DNA of 33,441 bases. Origin: Fibrobacter sp. UBA1313. GTDB taxonomy: Bacteria; Fibrobacterota; Fibrobacteria; Fibrobacterales; Fibrobacteraceae. The position numbers were made by a program, and so were the translations under genes. The notes under the pieces were generated by a model. The model saw only the letters and a program-made list of their open reading frames with translations, made no database searches and was not told the DNA's origin. The stretch covers positions 1-33,441 of the forward strand of contig DBTP01000035.1 of assembly GCA_002307115.1 (NCBI GenBank), given 5' to 3'. This document shows, one piece after another, positions 17,173-24,871 of the stretch (its first letter is position 1; every line of letters begins with the position of its first letter).

Positions 17173-17711
17173 CTCTGCTTTCGGATGCCCTTTTCAGCGA
17201 TGTGATGTTTTACCTTGTGGCTGCAGTCATGATTGGTACTGCAATCGCCACCATTATGGCAAAGAACCTGCTACAAAGTGCGGTTTTTCTGATTTTTTCC
17301 TTTGTGGGTACCGCCATTCTTTACTTAATGCTCCATGCAGAATTTATGGCGATGGCACAAATTATGGTGTATGCGGGAGGCGTGATCATCTTTGTGATAT
17401 TTACCATTCTTCTCACAAGTCATCTGGGAGAATCGGCATTACACATCAAACTCCCCCGCACCTTTATAGCACTCATGATCTCGCTCGCTTTTCTCTGGGT
17501 GATGGTTCGTTTTGTCGTTCTTACTCCAGATCTTAACGTAGCGACTCCCACAGCCACAAGCGGGTATGCATCGCTTTCTTCTTTTGCTCTGCGTCTTTTA
17601 AGCACGGGGCCCGAAGGCTTTGTGATCCCCTTTGAAATCATCAGCCTTCTATTACTCGTCACACTCGTTTGCGCCATCACGATCGCCCGTAAATTCAAGG
17701 GGGAAGAATGA
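17169..17711 (+). CDS. nuoJ: NADH-quinone oxidoreductase subunit J
   Basis: ND6-type membrane subunit, 180 residues, five membrane segments. The conserved EFMAMAQIMVYAGGVIIFVIF stretch (TM3 pi-bulge region, here split: EFMAMAQIMVYAGG then VIIFVIF) is diagnostic. ATGA overlaps at both ends link it to nuoI and nuoK. Confidence 0.95.
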   Translation: MTLLSDALFSDVMFYLVAAVMIGTAIATIMAKNLLQSAVFLIFSFVGTAILYLMLHAEFMAMAQIMVYAGGVIIFVIFTILLTSHLGESALHIKLPRTFIALMISLAFLWVMVRFVVLTPDLNVATPTATSGYASLSSFALRLLSTGPEGFVIPFEIISLLLLVTLVCAITIARKFKGEE

Positions 17712-18013
17712 CTCTGCAAAACTGCTTAATTCTGGCTTTTATCCTTTTCGCCATCGGCACTTGGGGAGTACTGCGTCGCCGCCACATGGTGGGTATGCTC
17801 ATCTCTATCGAAATTATGTTGAACGCAGCGAACATTAACTTTATTTCATTCGCGTACTTCAAGGCCGCAGATGCCACGGCGGGTGCTCTTTTCAGTATTT
17901 TTGTCATTGCGGTCACCGCCTGCGAAATGGCAATCGCTTTGGCCATTGTTATTACCATGTACCGTCGCCATCATAGCCTGGACGTAAACCAACTGAGGGA
18001 TCTCCATGAATGA
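17708..18013 (+). CDS. nuoK: NADH-quinone oxidoreductase subunit K
   Basis: ND4L-type membrane subunit, 101 residues, three membrane segments. It contains the expected membrane glutamates in IEIMLNAANINFISF (TM2) and in TACEMAIALAIVI (TM3), which are part of the central proton-conducting axis. Overlaps nuoJ by 4 bp and nuoL by 8 bp. Confidence 0.96.
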   Translation: MTLQNCLILAFILFAIGTWGVLRRRHMVGMLISIEIMLNAANINFISFAYFKAADATAGALFSIFVIAVTACEMAIALAIVITMYRRHHSLDVNQLRDLHE

Positions 18014-19964
18014 TTTCGCCTCTCACAGTTATTGGATTCTTCTGCTCCCATTTTTGAGTTTCCTCATTAACGGACTTTATCTCTGCCGCAAGGACCGTAA
18101 ATCGGCGGGAATTCTTTCCATAGTTCTCAACGGATGCGCCATGGTCTACGCCATTGTGCTTGCCGTGCAGTATTTTCAGAGCGGCATGGCCCCCGGTAAA
18201 GTTCTCGCCTGGGAATATTCATTCCTACCCTTTACAGAGACTCTCATCGCGAGCGTGGGTATGCTTCTGGACCCGCTTTCGGTGATGATGCTCGTCGTAG
18301 TGACGGTGATTTCGTTCCTTGTGAACATCTATAGTATGGGCTACATGCGCGAAGATCTTTCTTCGGGAAGATTTTTCTCCTTGCTTTCCTTTTTCAGTTT
18401 TTCCATGCTCGGTCTTGTCATCGCCACAAACGTTTTTCAGATGTATTTCTTCTGGGAACTGGTCGGCGTCGCAAGCTACATGCTCATCGGATTCTGGTAT
18501 CACAAACCCTCTGCAGTCTCCGCTTCCAAACAAGCCTTTATTCTCACCCGTTTTGCAGACAGTTTTTTCCTCTTGGGAATTGTGCTTGTAAGTTATGTGG
18601 TAGGTTCTTTTGATTTTTCCGTGCTGAATGCCCTGGAACCTGCGACAGCAGCCTTTAGCGGCATGATAGACTTAGGATTCTGCGATATTTCACGCAGTGG
18701 CGCTCTCGTTTTAGGTTCCATTCTGATCTTTACCGGTGGCTGGGGCAAAAGCGCCATGTTCCCCATGCATATCTGGCTTCCGAACGCGATGGAAGGTCCT
18801 ACACCCGTTTCTTCCATCATTCATAGTGCCACTATGGTCGTCGCCGGCGTTTATCTCGTTGCAAGACTTTTCCCATTCTTCGCCGCATGCGAAGGCACTC
18901 TGAACCTTATCATGGTTGTGGGTTGCTTCACCGCCATTTTCGCTGCGGTGATCGCCTGCACCCAAAAGGACATCAAGCGCATTCTCGCCTATTCTACTCT
19001 GAGTCAGCTCGGTTATATGATGTTTGCTCTCGGCGCCTGCACTGTCGTTGGCGAAAACACCATCAATACCCTCGGCTACACAGCTTCCACGTTCCATATC
19101 TTTACTCATGCTTTCTTTAAGTGTATGCTCTTCCTTGTGGCGGGTTCTCTGATTCACCAAGTGCATTCCAACGATCTCGATGCCATGGGTGGCCTCGGCA
19201 AGAAAATGCCGTGGACTTATTGGAGCAGCCTCATCGCGTGCCTCGCCATCTCCGGGGTTCCCCCATTCTCCGGTTTCTTTTCCAAAGATGAAATTCTTCT
19301 CTCCGCATTCCAGAACGGACACGTGATTGTCTTTGGCGTCGCACTTTTCACCAGCGGACTTACCGCCTTCTACATGTTCCGCTTGTTCTTTCTCGCGTTT
19401 CATGGCGAGCCCAGAAGTGCAGGCGTCGCCCATGCTCATGAAGATAAAGCGATGACCTTCCCAATCGTTATGCTTGCAATTCCGTCTCTTGGCGCAGGCT
19501 ATTTCGGCAAAGAAATTTTCGCGCGGTACTTTACTCCAGGAATGCTTCAGGTACCTCTCGCCACACCAATGGAACACGCGGCCTGGGTGCCGTTTGCTGC
19601 CGCTGGGGTCGCCATTGTGGGTATCGCTATTGCTTGGCTCTTCTACGCCCGTCCCTATGCGAACGTTAAGCACGCACTTGATACAGAGAATCGGTCTGCA
19701 CTCTACAAAGTTGTCTATCACAAATTCTATTTCGATGAAGGCTACTACGCTATCGTTCGTGAGTTCCTCTTCGGAGGGATTGCCGCTAGTGCAAAATGGT
19801 TTGACGATTATATTATTGGTGGCCTCGTAAAACTAGTCTGCGTAATCTGTCAAAAAGCAGGTTCACTTGTTCGTTATCTCCAGTCCGGCTATCTCACTTT
19901 TTATATCGGAACGCTGATCGTAGGTGTGTTATTGTGGCGTTACCTCGGTAACCTTCCTGTATAA
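18006..19964 (+). CDS. nuoL: NADH-quinone oxidoreductase subunit L
   Basis: Distal antiporter-like proton-pumping subunit, 652 residues. Typical segments: YFFWELVGVASYMLIGFWY (TM5 glutamate), GGWGKSAMFPMHIWLPNAMEG then PTPVSSIIHSATMVVAGVYL (TM7 lysine and the TM8 histidine), and the long C-terminal lateral-helix region ending with a final TM anchor (residues 630-650). Length exceeds NuoM/NuoN by about 150 residues as expected for NuoL. ATG 18006 overlaps the nuoK stop. Confidence 0.96.
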   Translation: MNDFASHSYWILLLPFLSFLINGLYLCRKDRKSAGILSIVLNGCAMVYAIVLAVQYFQSGMAPGKVLAWEYSFLPFTETLIASVGMLLDPLSVMMLVVVTVISFLVNIYSMGYMREDLSSGRFFSLLSFFSFSMLGLVIATNVFQMYFFWELVGVASYMLIGFWYHKPSAVSASKQAFILTRFADSFFLLGIVLVSYVVGSFDFSVLNALEPATAAFSGMIDLGFCDISRSGALVLGSILIFTGGWGKSAMFPMHIWLPNAMEGPTPVSSIIHSATMVVAGVYLVARLFPFFAACEGTLNLIMVVGCFTAIFAAVIACTQKDIKRILAYSTLSQLGYMMFALGACTVVGENTINTLGYTASTFHIFTHAFFKCMLFLVAGSLIHQVHSNDLDAMGGLGKKMPWTYWSSLIACLAISGVPPFSGFFSKDEILLSAFQNGHVIVFGVALFTSGLTAFYMFRLFFLAFHGEPRSAGVAHAHEDKAMTFPIVMLAIPSLGAGYFGKEIFARYFTPGMLQVPLATPMEHAAWVPFAAAGVAIVGIAIAWLFYARPYANVKHALDTENRSALYKVVYHKFYFDEGYYAIVREFLFGGIAASAKWFDDYIIGGLVKLVCVICQKAGSLVRYLQSGYLTFYIGTLIVGVLLWRYLGNLPV

Positions 19965-19973
19965 GGTATAACT

Positions 19974-21485
19974 ATGCTCGATACTATATTATTCAACCTC
20001 ATTTGGGTTTTGCCGCTTCTGACAGTTGCCCTTTGCGTGCCCATTTCACGGACGCAAACCAAAATAATTAAGCGCATTCATCTCGCTTCCGCAGGAGTTA
20101 TCCTCGCGGATTCCATCTATCTCGTTTACCGTGTTTTTGGTCTCGCCATGGCGGAGGGCATCCCGCAAGGGAACAAACCCACGCTGCAATTCCTCACGGA
20201 TTTCAATTGGCTCTCCTCTATCAACGCGCATTACATTGTTGGTGCCGATGCTCTTAGCATTCTCATGGTTTTCCTCACCGCGATTATCGTATTCACCGGG
20301 ATGCTCGCCAGTTGGAAAATTGACCATCAGGAAAAAGATTTTTTCGCCCTGATTCAGATTCTCGGCGCAAGCGTCTACGGTGTGTTCATGAGTTTCGATC
20401 TCGTATTATTCTTTGTTTTCTACGAAATGGAAGCACTCTGCATGTACCTGATGATTGCTGGCTGGGGCACAGGCAACAAAGACTACAGTGGTAAAAAACT
20501 CACACTCACACTCGCACTCGGTTCCGCGATGGTGCTCGCGACCATTTTCGGTATTTACATTGAAGGGGGCATCCATAGTTGGGATATCACGAAACTCGCC
20601 GATGTTCACCTTTCAGAAACATTCCAAATGTGGGCTTTTCCCCTCGCTTTTATGGGCTTTGCAGTTTCCGGTTCGCTATTTCCGTTCCATTTCTGGTCTC
20701 CCGACGGTCACTCCTCCGCGCCCACAGCGGTTTCCATGCTCGCCGCAGGTGTCATGATGAAAATGGGTCCCTACGGATGTATTCGTGTGGCGATTTACCT
20801 CATGCCCGAAGCCGCGCGATTCTGGCTCCCCTACATCGCTTACCTCGTCCTCTTTAACGTAGTCGTTGCAGGCTTCATTGCGATTCGTCACAAAGATCTC
20901 AAATACATTACCGCCTACAGTTCCATTTCTCACCTAGGTCTCATCTTCCTAGGCCTTGCCGCAGCAACGCCCCTCGCTTTCCGCGGTGCCGCCTTGCAGA
21001 TGCTTTCCCACGGATTCCTGACCGGACTCTTCTTCGCATCTATCGGTATGATTTATAGCCGCACACACACACGAAACATTAATGAAATGGGAGGTCTCAT
21101 GAAGGTGATGCCATTCCTCGGCGTTTGTTTCGTTATCGCGGGCTTTGCTGGTTTGGGGCTCCCGGGCTTTTCGGGGTTTGTTGCCGAAGCCACCATATTT
21201 ATCGGTAGCTTCCAAAACGAATCCACCCTCATCCGCATGATCACCATCCTCGGTATTCTTTCGATCACCGTCACTGCCATCTATATTCTGCAAACGGCAA
21301 ACCGTATGCTACACGGCCCCGTGACCCACGCGCATTTCAAAGTGCTGACCGATGCCGATCCCATTGAAAAAACGGCGCTCGTCCTTATCACCGCCTGCCT
21401 TGTGGGCGTAGGCCTTTTCCCAGGCTGGATTTCCGCATTTCTCGATACCAGCATCGTTCCTATTTTCGCCAACTTCATGAGGTAA
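19974..21485 (+). CDS. nuoM: NADH-quinone oxidoreductase subunit M
   Basis: Antiporter-like proton-pumping subunit, 503 residues, about 14 membrane segments. FFVFYEMEALCMYLMI carries the TM5 glutamate, FPFHFWSPDGHSSAPTAVSM the TM7-TM8 region (the usual P-D-A-H-x-E-A-P-T is changed to PDGHSSAPT), and AYSSISHLGLIFLG the TM10 region. It starts 9 bp after nuoL. Confidence 0.95.
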   Translation: MLDTILFNLIWVLPLLTVALCVPISRTQTKIIKRIHLASAGVILADSIYLVYRVFGLAMAEGIPQGNKPTLQFLTDFNWLSSINAHYIVGADALSILMVFLTAIIVFTGMLASWKIDHQEKDFFALIQILGASVYGVFMSFDLVLFFVFYEMEALCMYLMIAGWGTGNKDYSGKKLTLTLALGSAMVLATIFGIYIEGGIHSWDITKLADVHLSETFQMWAFPLAFMGFAVSGSLFPFHFWSPDGHSSAPTAVSMLAAGVMMKMGPYGCIRVAIYLMPEAARFWLPYIAYLVLFNVVVAGFIAIRHKDLKYITAYSSISHLGLIFLGLAAATPLAFRGAALQMLSHGFLTGLFFASIGMIYSRTHTRNINEMGGLMKVMPFLGVCFVIAGFAGLGLPGFSGFVAEATIFIGSFQNESTLIRMITILGILSITVTAIYILQTANRMLHGPVTHAHFKVLTDADPIEKTALVLITACLVGVGLFPGWISAFLDTSIVPIFANFMR

Positions 21486-21489
21486 TCCC

Positions 21490-22914
21490 GTGAATAATTT
21501 CCTCATTCCCGATATTCTACTACTCGCCCTGCCCTTTGTCGTCATAGGATCGCACTTCTTATTTCCTAAACGGCACACAGTCCCCTTCGCTGTAGGTTGC
21601 ATCGGATTTTTGGGCGTATTCGTAATGCTCAATTTACTGGTTTTAGGCGAAACGCAAACGTTTCTCTCTAACTGGAAAATCGATAGCTTCGGCGTTTTCA
21701 TGCGCGAAGTGCTGATACTTGCCGCTCTTTTAGGGATTTGGTTCTCTAAAGATTACTTTGAACACGATGCCGATGGCAAAGAGCAATTGCACCAATTACC
21801 GGAATTCATCGCAGCCATCTCCGTCGCGACCTTCGGCGGTGTCACGGTCGTTTCTGCCTGTGATTTACTAACGCTTTTCTTAGGCCTCGAACTTGCAACA
21901 ATCCCCATGTATGCCCTCGCCGCCTGGAACAAATCCGATCCGGGAGGAAGCGAAGCCGGTACCAAATACATTCTCATGGGTTCCGTCGCGACGGCCTTTG
22001 AATTATTCGGATTCAGCTACCTCTATGGATTCTCCGGCAGCATGAAACTCGCCGAAATCGCCACCGCCGTGACCCAAAACGGAACGTCCCCCCTTCTCTG
22101 GATTTCGGTACTGTTCCTAATCTGTGGCATTGGCTTCAAACTCACCCTTTTCCCCTTCCACACTTGGGCTCCCGATGTTTATGAAGGGGCCCCCACGCCC
22201 GTCACCGCGGTTCTCGCCGTGACCTCCAAAGCGGTAGCCATCACCTTCCTCGTGATTCTCGTCTTTGGGCCTTTCGCAAGCATTCACACCCAGCTCATCC
22301 CGTTCCTTTCTATCCTTGCCGCCGTAACCATTCTCGCGGGTAACCTCGGAGCCTTGAAACAATCCCGTTTGCGCCGCTTTATGGCTTACAGCTCCATCTC
22401 TCAAGCGGGGTACATTCTCCTCGCTATTCTGGGGCCAGAAATTGTCGCTAAAAGTGCTATCGTCTATTACCTTGTCGTTTACACTTTCGCCAACTATCTC
22501 GCCTTTTTTGTGTTCGGCATCATAGGTCAGCACCGCACCGAAGGATTCGACTCCTTGCGCGGTCTTTCCAAAGAGAACCCTACGCTTGCCATTGCACTTA
22601 CAATCGCAGCCTTCAGCCTCGCGGGAATCCCTCCCCTCGCGGGATTCATCGGAAAATTCATGCTTTTTGAAAGTGCCGCCGAAGCGAAAACCTATGGGCT
22701 CATCGCCTTCGCCGTTTTAAACAATGTCATTGCACTTTACTATTACATCCAGCTCATCAAAGGAGCTTGGGTGGATCCCCCGGATGAAAACCTTCCCCGG
22801 TTAGAAGTAAACAAGCGTCAAAAATTCGCGGTCGTGGTCCTCACCATCGGAGTTCTTTTCGTAGGCGTGGTTCCTTTCCTGAGTGAAAATATTCGCAATA
22901 TTTTGGCAATGTAA
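21490..22914 (+). CDS. nuoN: NADH-quinone oxidoreductase subunit N
   Basis: Third antiporter-like subunit, 474 residues, ND2 type. FLGLELATIPMYALAAW carries the TM5 glutamate, FKLTLFPFHTWAPDVYEGAP the TM7 lysine and the NuoN-specific A-P-D-V-Y-E-G-A-P loop, and MAYSSISQAGYILL the TM10 region. It begins with GTG at 21490 with GAGG (nuoM end) as ribosome binding site, 4 bp after nuoM. It is the last nuo gene and is followed by a hairpin terminator. Confidence 0.96.
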   Translation: MNNFLIPDILLLALPFVVIGSHFLFPKRHTVPFAVGCIGFLGVFVMLNLLVLGETQTFLSNWKIDSFGVFMREVLILAALLGIWFSKDYFEHDADGKEQLHQLPEFIAAISVATFGGVTVVSACDLLTLFLGLELATIPMYALAAWNKSDPGGSEAGTKYILMGSVATAFELFGFSYLYGFSGSMKLAEIATAVTQNGTSPLLWISVLFLICGIGFKLTLFPFHTWAPDVYEGAPTPVTAVLAVTSKAVAITFLVILVFGPFASIHTQLIPFLSILAAVTILAGNLGALKQSRLRRFMAYSSISQAGYILLAILGPEIVAKSAIVYYLVVYTFANYLAFFVFGIIGQHRTEGFDSLRGLSKENPTLAIALTIAAFSLAGIPPLAGFIGKFMLFESAAEAKTYGLIAFAVLNNVIALYYYIQLIKGAWVDPPDENLPRLEVNKRQKFAVVVLTIGVLFVGVVPFLSENIRNILAM

Positions 22915-22951
22915 GGGATTGTTTAAATAGCCGGGCCCTAGTATAAATAGT

Positions 22952-22978
22952 AAAAGGATCGCGGGAAGCGATCCTTTT
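22952..22978 (+). terminator. Terminator of the nuo operon
   Basis: An 11-bp perfect stem AAAAGGATCGC / GCGATCCTTTT with loop GGGAA lies 37 bp after the nuoN stop. A- and T-tracts flank the GC core symmetrically, so it can act in both directions, ending nuo transcripts and any minus-strand transcript coming from 23.1 kb. Confidence 0.88.
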
Positions 22979-23094
22979 AAGTTATATGTCACAAAACTCT
23001 TAAGTCGGATGATTGGCGTGGTACTTATTCAGCATAAAAGCCACCGGAGTCACCATGGAGTTACACAAAAAGACAAAATCTTATCTTTACCAAT

Positions 23095-23208
23095 CTACTG
23101 CGGGGGTTCACGGTCTTTCTGATATTTTCCGTGAATCACATCATCACTTTCGAAAATAAAATCGCCATCAGTTTTGTTCCAAATCGAAATCGTCGCATTT
23201 CTACCCAT
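23095..23208 (-). CDS. Possible 37-residue ORF
   Basis: ATG 23208 to TAG 23095 gives a 37-residue acidic peptide (begins MGRNATISIWNKTDGDF, ends QKDREPPQ). A good ribosome binding site (AGGAGAGAGG) lies 6 nt upstream. The I-x-N-x-T...VIHGKY...PP pattern vaguely recalls the first strands of small beta-sandwich lysin-like proteins (aegerolysin type), so it could be the start of a decayed gene; the downstream DNA in other frames does not clearly continue it. It lies after the DUF2867-like gene on the same strand. Real status uncertain. Confidence 0.3.
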   Translation of the reverse strand: MGRNATISIWNKTDGDFIFESDDVIHGKYQKDREPPQ

Positions 23209-23268
23209 GTGCTGCCTCTCTCCTGATTCTTTTAATGTGTAAGGACGAATATAATGTAATAAAAGTTT

Positions 23269-23784
23269 TCATTCTAAAGTGGGCAAAACGGGTCGCTCTA
23301 CGCCTCTTACCGAACTCGCCACAATCAACCGATGAAACGGTTTGACCGGCAAAAAGTAAAGTCGGCCCCAAATGTTATTGAAGCGCACAATCGTCGTGAC
23401 ATGAACAAAACTTACATCGGAAATTCCGGTGACCAGTACTGAGGCACGAAAAACCAAATGCCGATCCTCCTCCCCCATAACAATTTCACGCTCATTGCGG
23501 GAGATCACCGTAAACAAAGAAGCGCGCGCGCCCACTTCATAAAACTCCGCCACCTGTTCTCCCTCTTTCGACGCGGTTTTGAGACCAAAGCAACCCACAA
23601 CGGCATCCCGGAGCGCCATCAACTTATCTACCCAGGCCGGGCCATTACAGAGTATTTTTGTCACCAAACGATCCACAGATTCCCCTCTCCCCACAGGAAC
23701 GCTATAGGAATCCACATAATCGATGCGCCCGAAACCATCTGCAATGATCGACTCCGAGGGGACTTTCAATGTTCTGTTGACCAT
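23269..23784 (-). CDS. DUF2867-like protein
   Basis: 171-residue cytoplasmic protein. The C-terminal part (NNIWGRLYFLPVKPFHRLIVASSVRG, here at residues 135-160) with its FHRLIV motif near the end matches the DUF2867/SRPBCC-like family as I recall it; these are helix-grip-type proteins of unclear function, often seen as a domain beside NAD(P)-binding domains. The ATG at 23784 has AAGGA 8 nt upstream. It is separated from its neighbours, so no operon partner is evident. Confidence 0.65.
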   Translation of the reverse strand: MVNRTLKVPSESIIADGFGRIDYVDSYSVPVGRGESVDRLVTKILCNGPAWVDKLMALRDAVVGCFGLKTASKEGEQVAEFYEVGARASLFTVISRNEREIVMGEEDRHLVFRASVLVTGISDVSFVHVTTIVRFNNIWGRLYFLPVKPFHRLIVASSVRGVERPVLPTLE

Positions 23785-23834
23785 ACCACAATCCTTTGGT
23801 TATAGGGGATTACCCATCCTCATTTAAAACGTTC

Positions 23835-23852
23835 AAATGTTAGCCAACATTT
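23835..23852. terminator. Weak hairpin after the toxin gene
   Basis: AAATGTT-AGCC-AACATTT forms a 7-bp perfect stem directly beyond the toxin stop. The flanking T-rich bases favour the plus direction; for the minus-strand TA operon only a short GAACGTTTT follows. Possible weak terminator. Confidence 0.3.
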
Positions 23853-23855
23853 TAT

Positions 23856-24146
23856 TTATTTTTTGAAATATCGCTGTTCTCGACAATTTATAACGGTAAG
23901 GATTAATAATTCTTGTGGATCTGTTTCATACATTAATCGATACTGACCAACAATTAACTCACGAGTATCTTCAGAACCAATCTCAGGAACTATTCTTCCT
24001 ATTTTTGGATTGCCTCTGATTAATTTTTCTTTTGAAATAATCAGATCAATCCACTCTTCTGCCGCTTTGGGTGAATCAAGAGCAATGAAGTCCGCTATTT
24101 GAAATATCCGTTGTTTTGACTGTTCAGACCATTTAACGCTCAACAT
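23856..24146 (-). CDS. ParE/RelE-superfamily toxin
   Basis: Toxin of a type II toxin-antitoxin pair, 96 residues, within the usual 90-105. The N-terminal strand and helix pair (VKWSEQSKQRIFQIADFIA, AAEEWIDLII) followed by NPKIGRIVPE, TRELIVGQYRLMYE and a final strand with LLILTVINCREQR is the ParE pattern (target DNA gyrase in studied members). It lacks an obvious RelE catalytic triad, so gyrase poisoning is the more likely activity, but this is inferred from family only. Its ATG overlaps the antitoxin gene by 14 bp, the usual order antitoxin-toxin. Confidence 0.88.
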   Translation of the reverse strand: MLSVKWSEQSKQRIFQIADFIALDSPKAAEEWIDLIISKEKLIRGNPKIGRIVPEIGSEDTRELIVGQYRLMYETDPQELLILTVINCREQRYFKK

Positions 24147-24426
24147 TTGAATATCTCTTTTTCAGGATAGACTTCATTTCTGCTGTGGTATACGTTTGAC
24201 CATTTTTAATCTGTTCTTTCGCAATTCTGATATCTTCAAATAATTGTTTTTCATACAATAACCGTTGATAATCATTTATATCAAGAACAACTGCTGAACT
24301 TTTACCATGTTGAGTCAATAGAATAGGTCTGTGTGTTGTTTTCGTTTTTTGCAACATATTATTTATGTCGGATCGAAATTCAGACACAGGGCAAATGTCT
24401 TCGGCAAGATTAATGGTTGTTATCAT
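24133..24426 (-). CDS. Phd/YefM-family antitoxin
   Basis: 97-residue antitoxin. The N-terminal half shows the Phd/YefM fold: INLAEDICPVSEFRSDINNM, then RPILLTQHGKSSAVVLDINDYQRL (split here: RPILLTQHGKSS, AVVLDINDYQRL). The C-terminal part (EQIKNGQTYTTAEMKSIL) should wrap the toxin. GAGG lies 8 nt before ATG 24426. It is preceded immediately by TTGTAC repeats and a near-consensus promoter, which fits autoregulation by the antitoxin or the TA complex. Confidence 0.9.
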   Translation of the reverse strand: MITTINLAEDICPVSEFRSDINNMLQKTKTTHRPILLTQHGKSSAVVLDINDYQRLLYEKQLFEDIRIAKEQIKNGQTYTTAEMKSILKKRYSNVER

Positions 24427-24429
24427 ATT

Positions 24430-24460
24430 TTGTACCTCACGTTGTACTTTATATTGTACA
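24430..24460 (-). promoter_or_regulatory. TA operator: three TTGTAC repeats at 12-bp spacing
   Basis: TTGTAC occurs at 24430-24435, 24442-24447 and 24454-24459, exactly 12 bp apart; the last extends to the palindrome TGTACA (24455-24460). They cover the -10 box and the leader of the antitoxin gene. YefM-type antitoxins are known to bind operators with a TGTACA core, so these are probable binding sites. Confidence 0.72.
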
Positions 24461-24481
24461 TATTCTAAAGCCAGATGTCAA
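24453..24481 (-). promoter_or_regulatory. Promoter of the toxin-antitoxin operon
   Basis: On the minus strand a perfect -35 box TTGACA (24481-24476) is followed after 17 bp by TACAAT (24458-24453), one base from consensus. It drives transcription towards the antitoxin gene; the -10 box overlaps the third TTGTAC repeat. Confidence 0.82.
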
Positions 24482-24495
24482 GGTTTTTTAACTAA

Positions 24496-24664
24496 TTAAG
24501 GGCACCTCTAAAAATTGGTTTACGACCGCAAAATTGAGCGAGGCCAAGCCAGAGCAGGCGTGAAAAGTGGCTAATAATGGTGTTATTAGCCACTTTGAGC
24601 AACGAACTATGGCGATGTGCCACAGTCAATTTTGCAGAAAATGAATTTTTAGAGGTGCACTTAA
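24496..24664. mobile_element. MITE-like element with 21-bp terminal inverted repeats
   Basis: A 169-bp non-coding element. Its ends, TTAAGGGCACCTCTAAAAATT (split: TTAAGGGCACC + TCTAAAAATT, 24496-24516) and the reverse complement of 24644-24664, differ at one of 21 positions; the match resumes inside at GCAAAATTGA on both sides. Both ends are bounded by TTAA. The centre holds a perfect 14-bp hairpin AAAGTGGCTAATAA / TTATTAGCCACTTT (24564-24577 with 24583-24596, loop TGGTG). No transposase is present, so a full relative elsewhere in the genome would have to mobilise it. Confidence 0.72.
24564..24596. repeat. Perfect 14-bp hairpin inside the MITE-like element
   Basis: AAAGTGGCTAATAA and TTATTAGCCACTTT flank a TGGTG loop. 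No U-tract follows on either strand, so it is structural rather than a canonical terminator. Confidence 0.7.
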
Positions 24665-24871
24665 GCAAAATGCCCTATTTTTCATCTTTGCTTGGCTAAC
24701 GTATAAATCAGCAACCCTGCAGGAAACTGCGGATTCAGGGGTTTTGGCGGAAGGATTGTTGCTATTTGAACGCCTGAATTGCATCGTGATTACCTGAGGC
24801 GAAACCTAGCTCCCGGAACATTTTTTGTTCGCTAGTTTTTTACTTATAAAAATCTTGAAGTATTCGAGAAA
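24665..24871. other. Non-coding segment with repeat-like features and a plus-strand terminator-like hairpin
   Basis: No gene supported. The segment holds ATTCAGG / CCTGAAT (24733-24739 with 24773-24779) and, at 24806-24841, CTAGC...GAACA-TTTTT-TGTTC-GCTAG followed by TTTTTT on the plus strand, which resembles an intrinsic terminator facing away from the MITE-like element. On the minus strand short stop-interrupted stretches read like protein (for example FRELGFASGNHDAIQAFK), so part may be gene debris. It lies just downstream of the 961-residue gene. Confidence 0.4.

Noticed and set aside
18711..19721. 336-codon open frame on the minus strand
   Set aside because: Lies wholly antisense to nuoL, is His/Gly/Glu-rich without family resemblance, and reflects the codon bias of nuoL.
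20406..21701. Several 65-130-codon minus-strand frames opposite nuoM and nuoN
   Set aside because: Shadows of strongly biased coding sequence; no conserved domains or start signals.
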